Positions 54,831-64,000 of a stretch of 64,000 nt of DNA are shown here, one piece after another; position 1 is the first letter of the stretch; each line of letters starts with the position of its first letter. Where the stretch lies: contig JAACJP010000005.1 in the NCBI GenBank assembly GCA_013368375.1, forward strand, positions 124,001 to 188,000, written 5' to 3'. Position numbers and translations under genes: made by a program. The DNA comes from Tricholomella constricta. Lineage: Eukaryota; Basidiomycota; Agaricomycetes; Agaricales; Lyophyllaceae. The notes beneath the pieces are model-generated. The model was not told the DNA's origin and did no database searches. It saw only the letters and a program-made list of their open reading frames with translations.

Positions 54831-55615
54831 TAAATACCTCAAGTACTGTTGCCGCGAGATTGTTGTTGCTGGCACGAATGCCTGTGACAAAGCGTGAATG
54901 CCCATCCACAAATCCTTGGAAAATGATCTTCCATTTGATGAGGCCTAGACGAGCAGTGAGATACTATTGTATGCTTCCAGGATGATAAATATAGCTTACC
55001 ATGTTGACCGTCATGGTGCCATAGTGAGTTCGGCCCTGCAACATTGTATATGTGTTGTACTATTCGACGAGAACCAAAAGAGCTTGTCGGTGCTCCATGG
55101 ACACGGGCATAAGATGCCTGGATTCTAGATCTGGGAATATGGTGACCCAGATGCTTGAGATGGCCATCGATCATGCATCGACCAAAAGCTGGGAATGCGT
55201 CAAGAATGTAAAGCATGATTTTGTCCAGCTCTTCATCTGTTATTGTAGATGATGCTCCGCTGGAGGAACAATATATGCGGTCAATGGAGCCATCTTCATG
55301 GACATAATGAATATATACTGGTTCTCCCGGTGTGACAAGACCATATTCTAGAGCACGTCGACGGATAGTTCGGGGATGACAGTCGAAGATTGATGCCAGA
55401 TGTGTGGGACCATGTAGTTCTAGGGCAACAGACAAAAGGGCAGGATCAATGTCGATACGTGGCTGACCAGGAAGACCAGATGAGGCTCGAGTAGCGGTGG
55501 GTCGAAAAAGGGTTTCAGAGGGGTCTTCAGAAAGATGTGAGGCCTCTTCCAAGCATGTAATCATTTCACGCAAGGAGGACTGAATAGTCTCAAGCTCCTC
55601 AGGTGGGATGAGCAT
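54813..55615 (-). pseudogene. Integrase-core (DDE) protein, N-terminal half
   Basis: The minus strand starts MLIPPEELETIQSSLREMIT. A DNA-binding-like part follows: PRIDIDPALLSVALELHGPT with HLASIFDCHPRTIRRRALEY. Next is the helical stretch ITDEELDKIMLYILDAFPAF with GRCMIDGHLKHLGHHIPRSR. The start of the catalytic core is YNVAGPNSLWHHDGQHG, with the first catalytic Asp. A GTAAGC...TCTAG intron (about 55,005-54,950) joins in frame to GLIKWKIIFQGFVDGHSRFV and TGIRASNNNLAATVLE. The reading continues to about VFMDAI and then breaks. The family is the integrase core used by several basidiomycete elements. The second half is found on the plus strand at 56,370. The last 80 bp overlap the Ulp1 frame antisense. 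Confidence 0.72.
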
Positions 55616-56369
55616 CCTATGCTGTATAAGAAGCTGTCAACTGCAAATGCCTGGCCAGCATCAAGGAATACTCACCTGCTGGGTCAAATTGAGCAAATTC
55701 CAACACTCACGACGACTTTCTCCAAGTCGAGCTGCATCTCCAATCTGTGTGCGGAGCCCAATGTCTACCAATCTTCCAACCTCTCTGTAGGCGATGCGAA
55801 TAGTATCCAGCGGAACTGGGATCAGTTCAGCATCCATTGGAAATAATCACCTATAAGCAGGCTGAGATAGAGATAAAACCTAAATAATCACTACTTACGA
55901 GCAGTGGATGTTCTTCTGAGTCGAGTCAATGTTTACAAGTTCAATCAGTATGTTCAAAGGCTTGTAGCTTATATAAGCTTCATTGGTATGTATGGTATCT
56001 AAAGCAACTTGAGGGACTGTAAAATCAGATGAACGAAGTATAGGCAGTAACTCAAAGCTGATACACCCTCCCGCAAGTTTGTGAAGGGAACAAGTCACGA
56101 CGACCTTGTGGAAGCGGTCCTTCACATGCCAAATGCTCCATCCAGGCCAAGGCATGCACACCGCAATCTATCAGGTTACTCTGCTTGGAGATCTAGAGTA
56201 GCAGTATGTAATCAACCGTGTATGAGAATGTGATTCAGAACATACAATTGAAATGACTGGTGTCAGAGTCAAACCTGTCAAACCATAGTGGACCCATAGG
56301 GCTCTGAGGACATCAGAAAAGATCTGCACAATGACTTCAGCTCTTCATTCAAACAGCCAGGAGTGCAAT
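55616..56369. other. Segment between the two integrase halves
   Basis: A minus-strand frame at 55,895-56,161 (WPGWSIWHVKDRFHKVVVTC) is the best candidate for an upstream exon of the element gene, but no domain is visible. The rest lacks support. If the inversion described below is real, this segment moved together with the first integrase half. Confidence 0.4.
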
Positions 56370-56510
56370 AAGATTTACCTTGAGGTTCATGGGATACCTA
56401 GTCGAGTTCGAGGAGACCACGGAACAGAGAATGTCCTGGTGGCTGGTTTCATGGAGGCACTAAAGGGCATGGAACGTGCATCATATATCTGGGGGAGGTA
56501 TGTCATACCA
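56370..56510 (+). pseudogene. Integrase-core fragment, second half
   Basis: The plus strand reads YLEVHGIPSRVRGDHGTENV and LVAGFMEALKGMERASYIWG. The RGDHGTEN block carries the second catalytic Asp, and the segment after it matches the expected continuation of the first half. It lies on the opposite strand and about 1.55 kb away. After SYIWGR the frame diverges, so the catalytic Glu region and the C-terminus are missing. Confidence 0.7.
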
Positions 56511-56787
56511 CATTACCATAGTTCTTATGATATGGATAGTCACCGTTTACTTTGGATTGACACATTGGATATCTGTAACCAGATGTACGCTTCATTGAAT
56601 TAGCTATGTGTTGGATACATTATTTACGAGCAATACACTATTGCACATAGGCAGAGGTCTGTATAGTAAATAACACTCTGATTAGACGATGATATAGGGA
56701 AAGAGGACAGGCATTAGAGAGATATCAGGTGTGAAGGCGAAATCAGAACAAATGGACCTGTGGTTGAACACAAAACTTCCTGCTTGG

Positions 56788-57135
56788 TGTTAGGACCTGA
56801 TGTAGCACGCTGGTTATGGAGTTATTCCAGGACCACCGAGGCGGACAGGCCTGACGTTGTCGAGGAAGACGAGCTCCGAAGGGTTGTTCGGAGGTCGTGA
56901 GCATCGACAAGGATGTTCGCAAGAGCTTGTTCGAACGAATGAAGCTTAAGCGATACGAGAGTGAAGCAGAATAGATTCAAGAAAGTGAGAGAGAACAAGA
57001 ACGAGAACAGAGACTAGTCGTAACAATTGGTAATATCGAGGTAAAGAGTCTGAAAAGAAGTGGTGCCATCATATATACGGTGGATGTGCATGGGAAAAAG
57101 CGTAAGTGATTACGAGTTTAGGGGCGGTCGTGGCA
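56788..57135 (-). mobile_element. Solo LTR, copy C, with 5-bp target duplication
   Basis: The 348-bp stretch starts TGTTAGGACC and ends GGTCGTGGCA. CTTGG flanks both ends (56783-56787 and 57136-57140). It matches copy B reverse-complemented throughout, for example GGCGGACAGGCCTGACGTTG and AGAAGTGGTGCCATC. The intact duplication marks a fairly recent insertion. It sits 31 bp downstream of the stop codon of the next gene. Confidence 0.92.
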
Positions 57136-57165
57136 CTTGGGCATGAAGGCCCATGTTCCAAGAGA

Positions 57166-60100
57166 TCATAGAGCGTTAAAGCTATCAGATGCAACACCAA
57201 AATTCATGAAACTAGGGTGTATGTATCGGTCAAAATCCGTAGAGGTGTGATCATCGTCAGGAATGGGCTGTTGAAGGAAATCCCGCATATGTTGGCTGTC
57301 AACCACATGGGTATCTGACGAGCAGCTGTGGAACGATAATGGTGCAACCAGTTCAAGCTATAAAGATGCTAATATGAGCTAATGTTATCTGATTCTTATA
57401 TCGTAAAACATACATTTTGCTGGTTGTTCGAGTGAGTCTGCATTTGGCGATTAGGCACCGTAAGGAATCGCTCACAGCGGAAAGTCGCATTCCCAGCCAC
57501 TTGTGCACGCATTTCACTAGTAATTAAACCTGAAGTTGTTTCACCAAGTGCAAGGGTTGGATGGTCAACTCCACGAAGATATCTTGCGAACCACTTTTTG
57601 GACAAACCAGCCATGTTGACATCGGAAGGGTTAGGGATGATCTGAAGACGTTGTATGTCATCTTCAGGTGAGGATACACGCGACTTCACCATCATTCGGA
57701 GAAGCTTCTTGGTAGTGGAAGGGGTACCAAAAGTCTAAGAAACCGATGAGAAAAGGGAGAAAAAAATAGGAGAAATGGTACAAGACTAACATCGATAAGC
57801 CGAATAGTAGGAGAAAGCCGAAGGTTGAACCCTGTTGCATGGGCCGTTATTTCAGGTGATCTGCCAACATCAGAGGAGCACATGAACAAGTGTTCCCAAC
57901 CAGGCGAGATGAAGTGCGCAGAGAGTCCCGTGGGCCTTCGCATGTGCAAGTCGAATAGCTGAAGCATTTGAACGCACAGCCCAGGTGACGTGGCCATGAT
58001 CATTCAGTGGTTTCCAGTGTTCTGGCTGTCCAGCAATAAGACGAATCGCAGCACGCATAATCCCACGTTCTAAGCCATATCCAACAGCAGGTCCGCTTCC
58101 AATGAACTAATGAGCATGACAAATAATTCCAGAATGGCGAATACTTACATGTTCCATCGGCGTATGCCTCCCAGAAGATTTGGAAACGAAAAGGTTTCAA
58201 ATTCCACACCTGGCTCTGGTGTGAAAACCCCGCTACCCAAATGATATATGAACAGCCTGTTGAGTAGCGCCTTCGCAGCTGAGATTTCATCAGGAGCAAT
58301 AAGACAAATGGCCTCTTCCCGCGCTTGACGGCCAACAGTCCTTTCGATAAATTCCTGCCAGTTCAGTGGTGTGTCGAACCTGGGTATCCGAGACTCAGTC
58401 GCCGTTCTCACCGAGGGTGATGGTGATCGTAATGTCATTGGATTGAATGAAGAATGTCCAAATCCGAACGTGCCAGTAGATGCACTATTCAATAAAGGAC
58501 TGTTTGGAGGGGGGCTTGTGAACAATGGCGAATCAAGAAAACTATATCTTCCACCATTCGTGTTGGAGGTTTTGCCGGTCAATAAGCCAATCTAGAAAAA
58601 AAATGGTCAGCCTGAAAACCTATTTACTGATTGTTATGCTTACCAGAGGAGGTGTGGGTCTACGGAAACCAGGGCTGGATGATGACTTTAGAGGGAATTA
58701 TGAGGACAGATTCAGTATTGAAGACGTCTTGGAAAACTCACATTGTTGTTATCGCCTTCAATAGGGGGAAGAAATAAGCTCCCAGCAGATGGTGACGGGA
58801 ATACAGGGCAGGTCTCGAAGCAAAGAACTTCTGCCTGGGATTCTTGTCTCTGCGCCGTATAAAACCCATTGAATACATGCTCAGAAAAGCACTGATGCAC
58901 ATCAATGCCTGAGTTTAGCAATGGAGCACTGAGGAGACCTCGTGCGCCTGATCAGAGATACGATTAGCGGAGTAAAGTTGATGACTCAATGAAGCTCGTA
59001 CAAAAGAAAAGAATTTTTGTTGGCCCTTGTGGGTTTAACACCTTCCTCGATACCAAGTTAACTTCATTCAGAGTAATTTTCCAGCCAGGTAACGGGCACG
59101 CCTTCAATTTTTGCCCTGTGGAGATCTTATTTCCACTTTCGAGCAAAGCCCACAGGGAGTTGGTATATCCATTCACCGGTGCGTCCAAGTCATAGCCGAA
59201 GACCTGATGATGGTGCTGGGCAGCATGCAAGACGAGCTGAGCATGAAACTTGGCCCAGATAGACGCTGTTGATGAATCTGTGGTGTTGATAGTCACCGTT
59301 GTCGTCAAGTTATACTCCTCAAGCCTCGTCAAAAGGTCTGGAAGACGAGCAGGGTGGACTCGAATTTCCTGTCTCCTATCTCCAACCAAATCATCTTCGT
59401 CATACTGTGTCGTACCCTTAGGCTAAAATGGTATCAATTTGAGAATCAATCAAAACATGAGAGAAGACAGAAGACTCACTCCATATGGCAAAATATAGAC
59501 CTTGAATTGCTCCGACTTCATGGCAGGAGCTCGAGCCATTGCTGCAGTACGGAAGTCTTGAGATGCCGCCGAAGGTTGTGGGTATGGATGATGAGCGCCT
59601 GGACGGCGTGCACTTGGTCAAGGGATACTCATGCATTGTTGACTGGATTCAGGCAAGTTGAATGCAGAAGACGTGGCTGCTGCTGAAGCTGCACGACCAT
59701 GTTGCAATCGGCAATCGTTCGTGGTCCCTGACATTGGACCTGCAGGACGAGCCCATGCAGCTGCTGGTGGTGCATTCGGAGGTCGCTGAGGTACAGTGGT
59801 CGCAAATGCCTCAGGAGCAGTACTGTATTTAAAAGTGAGAACGGAGAAAATTGCATAAGGCTGTTATCACGAACCTTGCTTGGCTGTGTTCGTGAGCCAA
59901 CCACGGTTGTGAACACGCTGGCTGAGTGCATAGACTATTGATAGTGAATGTTATGCTTGGCTAGTACCACATTAGCATAGTAGAGTAGACGACAAATGAT
60001 TAATTACTCACTGGCAAATATTCTGGGCAACGTCCAGAAATACCTCCTCTGGGAGGTGGATTAGGTGCTGGTCGCTGGTGAGCTGTGTATGGGTGATTAC

Positions 60101-60243
60101 ACCAGCAAAGTAAAGCCTACACAACAACAGTCAATCACACATTTACAACATAAACACCTTTAGGACTCACACTTTGCTCTTGAAAGAAGGCGCAGGCGCA
60201 TTGCTGGCACTGCTCACGCAGTTGACTAGAGTCGGCAGTGCTC
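57166..60243 (-). CDS. Large multi-exon gene linked to integrase-type elements
   Basis: The likely start at 60243 gives MSTADSSQLREQCQQCACAF with a small Cys group. A middle exon reads MARAPAMKSEQFKVYILPYG and splices to GTTQYDEDDLVGDRRQEIRV, HPARLPDLLTRLEEYNLTTT and QVFGYDLDAPVNGYTNSLWA. Later exons hold RIPRFDTPLNWQEFIERTVG, REEAICLIAPDEISAAKALL, HLGSGVFTPEPGVEFETFSF and IRRWNMFIGSGPAVGYGLER. They are followed by MRAAIRLIAGQPEHWKPLND, HGHVTWAVRSNASAIRLAHA and KKWFARYLRGVDHPTLALGE. The last exon gives LELVAPLSFHSCSSDTHVVD and ends at the TGA at 57166-57168. Most exon borders are clean GT-AG. From memory, related large proteins accompany integrase-core genes in Agaricomycete elements. The end might be related to a HECT-like ligase fold, but I cannot show this. 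The function is unknown. Confidence 0.6.
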
Positions 60244-60640
60244 ATGTGTCTAGTAGAGGTTGCAAAAGATCACAGTTGGGTCAAAGTAGGTGAGCGTCGA
60301 AGTAATAAGTGAGATGTGCCAAGCCCCAGGAATTGCGCGTAGATGGACGTGGCAAGCTTCAGGCAAACCCCAAGAAATGCGCGTAACGAAGGGCTCCAAA
60401 CACAGGACCCCACAAACAGGACATACCAGGCTAGCCATACTGAGGTATCACAGGATCGAGGAGGACCGAGAAATCCAAATTATATTGCAGGGTCAAAAAA
60501 GACAATTTCAATTTCAAGACGACGGAGGACAATTTCTGTTTTTTTTTGATACTGAGATTAGATTAGATCTCAAGGTTGTGAAATGTGCAAAACTAGTTTC
60601 CAATCTCAACTTTCCAAAAATTTGAGGGCGATATTCAAAA
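60244..60640. other. Upstream region of the large gene, no gene
   Basis: It holds the presumed promoter side of the minus-strand gene. A 110-codon plus-strand frame (60,290-60,625) has no domain and is not supported. Confidence 0.45.
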
Positions 60641-60644
60641 CACA

Positions 60645-60780
60645 TATGGGTTTCCAAGAATTTTTGGATCAAGTTCCGTTTCAAAATCTGTGTTTTCAAG
60701 AATTTTTAGATCAAGTCTGGTTTTCAAGTCTAGGTTTTCAAAAACAATTTGCTCAAGTTCTGTTTTCAAAATTTACAATG
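60645..60780. repeat. Short degenerate tandem repeat
   Basis: The word TTTTCAAGAATTTTTAGATC and variants (TCCAAGAATTTTTGGATCAA, TTTCAAAAACAATTTGCTCA) repeat three to four times with a period of about 42 bp. Confidence 0.6.
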
Positions 60781-62650
60781 TGTAATCAATAATACTGTCC
60801 AATGAGGCCCCTCATACATAGCTGTTACAAATAATGGTGCTTGCAACTACATTTGTAACAAGTTCGTCAACACAGACCAGAACCTGGCAATAATTTTTAT
60901 TAAGTGAGAGCATAGTCTTGATATAAACAAAAAGAAATGTTACATGGCGATCCAGGCCACTTGATTTTTGAAGAGTTTAATCATACTTAATGTATTAAAT
61001 TTAATCAATTTGCACAGACAATACCCAAAGTCCATCAAACTTTGCTTCATACTTTTTCAAACAAGTAGATGTCACATTATCCAATTTTGACTTGATTGCT
61101 TCTCATCTGGAAAAAGTGAAAAGTTGTGATGTTCTTGGCACTGCTAGAAAGTGAATACCAAGTTGTGAAAAATGATTGAGTAAGATACTTACAACAACTT
61201 GTCTTTTGACATGACATAATAAACACGGTTGTATACCCATTTCCCTGAGTTGTCCTGCATAGGCATCGTCCGGACCCTGTAGCGAAGAAGGCCACTCACA
61301 AAGAATGTGCGAATCTCTCTCAGAATGCAAAATGCAAGAATGTATGGCATGGAAAAAAAAAGAATGGATATATTGTATTTGTCGACCTTTAGCCCACGAT
61401 ATTGCCTCTGTGTCTGGTCCCACAAGTGCACAAACTTGTCTTGAAGCAACAATTTCTACCTTGTGTGAGATTTGGGCAATTGTGGATGTAAGGATTGTCA
61501 TTGTTGCAAACTTCGGTTCCAATTAATAGCATTTAGTCCTAAGCAATTTCCAGCCGTCAATTCCACATTGCATCGAAAAATTCACCTTAGCCACAGGCGT
61601 CTTCAACATTTTCACCATGATGGCAACAAACAATATTCTCTCCCTCGTTTCCACAACTCCGTTTAACCTACAGCTAAAGCATTTTAACGTGCTGTTTCGA
61701 TAGAACATTGAGGGCCGAGAAATTGACCTTTGGTGATGTGTGTGTGGAGCGAGGAGCCGTGGTCAGCATGGCCATTTGGAGCGCTTCAGAAAATCTCCGA
61801 CGACCATCTCGCCATATAAACTTTTGTTTGCGCAAGGTTATTAAAAATAAAACATAGGCTGTTTAAAATGAAAAATTACCTTGTCAAACTATGGTTTCAA
61901 GTAATGCTTTTAGCTATATAAGGGAGAAACACTTGTACAATGCCAAGGAACAAATTATTTTAGTTCATCATATCTTTATTGTTCGATATACCTTTAAGAA
62001 TCAAATAGTGATTAATGCTTGCATATTGTTCTTAATCATATTGAATGAAAATCTTACTAGTGATTGATCGAATAATGTTAAGGTAAGAAATTACAGCACT
62101 TTAGGCTTCAGCATGGATAACAAGAATTAGAACTTTTTTGAAATTACAAGTAGATTTGAATTCAGTGTAGATTGACATATTTTCTGCTGATTTTACTTAT
62201 TGACTCTATTCTAAGCTTATGTTATTCTTACACCAGCCTTCATCACACACACCTTAGACACATGTGACAGGTTCCTGATTATCAGAGCTTTCAACACTTG
62301 GATTTAAGTTGAATACATATTGGCTGCTTGAAGCAACTAAGCCATGAAACTCTGAATATCACAGCAGCAATAGTTTTATTGTCTCTGCAGTATATGTAAG
62401 ATTTTGTGTATGTAGTACAAGTCTTGCTTGTTCCTTTTCAGGTCTACTGCAAGTACTTTATCTATGCATTCATTTGTCTGCTAGCCAATCGCACCCTTCT
62501 CTCATCTGTGGCACATCTCATGTCTCACTAATGTCAAATTTAATTTTTAGAGCTGAATTTTTTTAAAAGCTTAAAATTTTCTTAACTGCTAGATAACAAA
62601 GAGCAATTTTCAAGTGTTTTGCAGCAGAACTGTCTATGATAATGGTGTAA
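60781..62650. other. AT-rich region, no supported gene
   Basis: Minus-strand frames at 61,077-61,522 overlap in three phases without a domain. The rest is AT-rich with many stops. No termini were recognised. At about 62,650 the composition changes abruptly to GC-rich. Confidence 0.5.
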
Positions 62651-63991
62651 AATCAAGAAGATCTGCTTGTTTTACATAATCCCGCAACCTCATTCTGATG
62701 CAAAAGACTCGGTGAAGGAAAGACTGAGACGGACGACCGCTCTAAAAAGAGAGGCTCTGAAGGACCGACTATGGGAGAACCCGGAGACTCGGTGCCCATA
62801 GCGGCCCCACAACGATGAACAGGGAAAGGCGAAACTGAACTATCGCGGAAGGAGGGAGAAGGACCAGGTATAGGTGAAGAGCGCAACCTCCTGAATGGAC
62901 AAGTGTGCACCCTTGCAGCCAACAGGCACAGACCTTTGACCCTGGCCTCGCGTACCGCAAAAAATGGCACGAGGTGGGGGAGCACAAGGAAGAGAAACAG
63001 CGCCAAACCCTTCAACAGATGAGGAGATGACAGGAAGAGGAGGCGGGAGCGGCAAACGCAAGGCACGACAGCTGCTGGTGAAGGACATTGCAATGCCAGT
63101 GCAAGAAAAAGAAAACCCTTCAGCGCGAGATTGAAGCTATGCCAAGGGGATGCCCAACTGCCTAGCCACCACTTCTAGACCATGGGCTAACGAAAGCGAG
63201 TACAGGGAATGCGCCACACAGCAATCGACACAGGGCAGGGTCCCGCGAAGACGGACTTCCTGAAACTGACAAGACAGCCAACGCTCCCGACAACGATCAC
63301 ACTAATGACCCCAAGATGGAAACAACAAAAACAAAAGTTCGGCTCGATTGCAGAAAAAAGGCGACACTTACCGGTGCATGCGCCTCACACCACGCCAAGG
63401 AAGGAGGAACCCACACAGCGGTACGCAAGACCTCTGCCAACATCTCATCCATCAAGAGTGACCCCCAAGGCAATGAGGTCGCCGCCGGACACGATACAGG
63501 ATCACTAGCCGGTTCGAATTTGACCTCAGGAGTAGACGAACGAGGGCGCCAGATCTGTCGAGATGGAACCAGCAGATGAATGATCAAACAGGGGTCAGGA
63601 CGTGGGGAAGGGACAGCGAAAATCTCGGGGACCGTCCCAACACTCCCATGGATAAGTGTGGCGATCCCAGGAAGAGAGGGTGCCAGGGAAACAGGTTGAG
63701 GTATGTCCAGAAACACCACACGCACCCGATCTTTGTCAGAGAAGCACGCCATGTCCTGATCTCGCAAAGTGGGGGCATGGGGACGAAGAGACGCAAAACG
63801 GGGCATAGAAGGCGACATGGAGTTAGAAGAATTAAAGCAGAGGAAAAAAAAAACGGCCAAGTTTTTTTCCTTTTTGATCTCCGAGATCCTCCAAAACACC
63901 CACAAGGACCCACAACCGATCTAGACCTGCACGTGAAACAAACACCATATTCCCTACACTTGAAGGTTTTTCCGCATTGAGGAGGGGGTAA
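62651..63991 (+). mobile_element. Presumed 3' internal region of an LTR retroelement
   Basis: The GC-rich block ends in the polypurine tract GAGGAGGGGG (63979-63988), followed after TAA by the LTR start. I could not recognise integrase, RNase H or chromodomain sequence in any frame. The frames on both strands (for example 63,297-63,905 minus, 63,576-63,980 plus) are Pro/Ser/Arg-rich and unconvincing. It may be the non-coding internal part of a defective or non-autonomous member. The left border is placed at the change of composition only. Confidence 0.4.
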
Positions 63992-64000
63992 TGTCACGAC
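63992..64000 (+). mobile_element. Start of an LTR at the window edge
   Basis: The last nine bases, TGTCACGAC, equal the first nine of the solo LTR at 22,412, and they stand directly after a polypurine tract. The match is short, so the call depends on that context. Confidence 0.55.

Overview
This window looks like nuclear DNA of an intron-rich filamentous basidiomycete, most likely an Agaricomycete. Genes are split by many short GT-AG introns of roughly 50-60 bp. The mobile elements are those typical of mushroom genomes: KDZ, CACTA/Tnp2, DIRS-like and Tad-like LINE elements. No species call is attempted. All calls rest on reading the sequence; no database search was run.

Layout. Positions 1-15,430 form an ordinary host-gene island: a delta-12 fatty acid desaturase (minus strand, 1443-3435), a mitochondrial adrenodoxin-type ferredoxin (6468-7259), a weak small mitochondrial ORF (7725-8058), a disordered Ser/Pro-rich protein (8218-9641), the AP-1 clathrin-adaptor mu subunit (11273-12959) and a PQ-loop membrane transporter (13891-15426). 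The last two splice into nearly complete proteins.

From about 15.4 kb to the right edge the window is a nest of mobile DNA with almost no host genes. A degenerate GC-rich minisatellite (16.8-17.7 kb) is followed by decayed element ORFs lying between two solo LTRs of one family. From 22,995 to 35,586 a block of about 12.6 kb is bounded by long inverted repeats. It holds a KDZ transposase N-terminus broken by a 5'-truncated LINE, a truncated DIRS-like retroelement and a coiled-coil ORF that runs into the right repeat. Next come a relic of a secreted protein, a fairly complete CACTA-type Tnp2 transposase (36,401-40,492, minus strand) and a near full-length LINE (about 41.3-48.7 kb). The reverse transcriptase of that LINE is split exactly inside its YVDD motif by a 666-bp TIR element with TA target duplications.

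The right third (48.7-64 kb) holds a coherent orphan three-exon ORF and a 160-bp tandem array. It also holds an Ulp1-like protease fragment, an integrase gene split onto opposite strands as if by inversion, and a long multi-exon element-associated gene (57,166-60,243). A solo LTR with a perfect 5-bp duplication sits next to that gene. The last 9 bases match the LTR start directly after a polypurine tract, so an LTR element probably continues beyond the window.

Functional reading: the host genes are unrelated housekeeping genes with no cluster logic. The rest records repeated insertion: LINE into KDZ, TIR element into LINE, LTR elements into flanks. The least familiar units are the inverted-repeat-bounded block and the integrase/Ulp1/large-ORF group.
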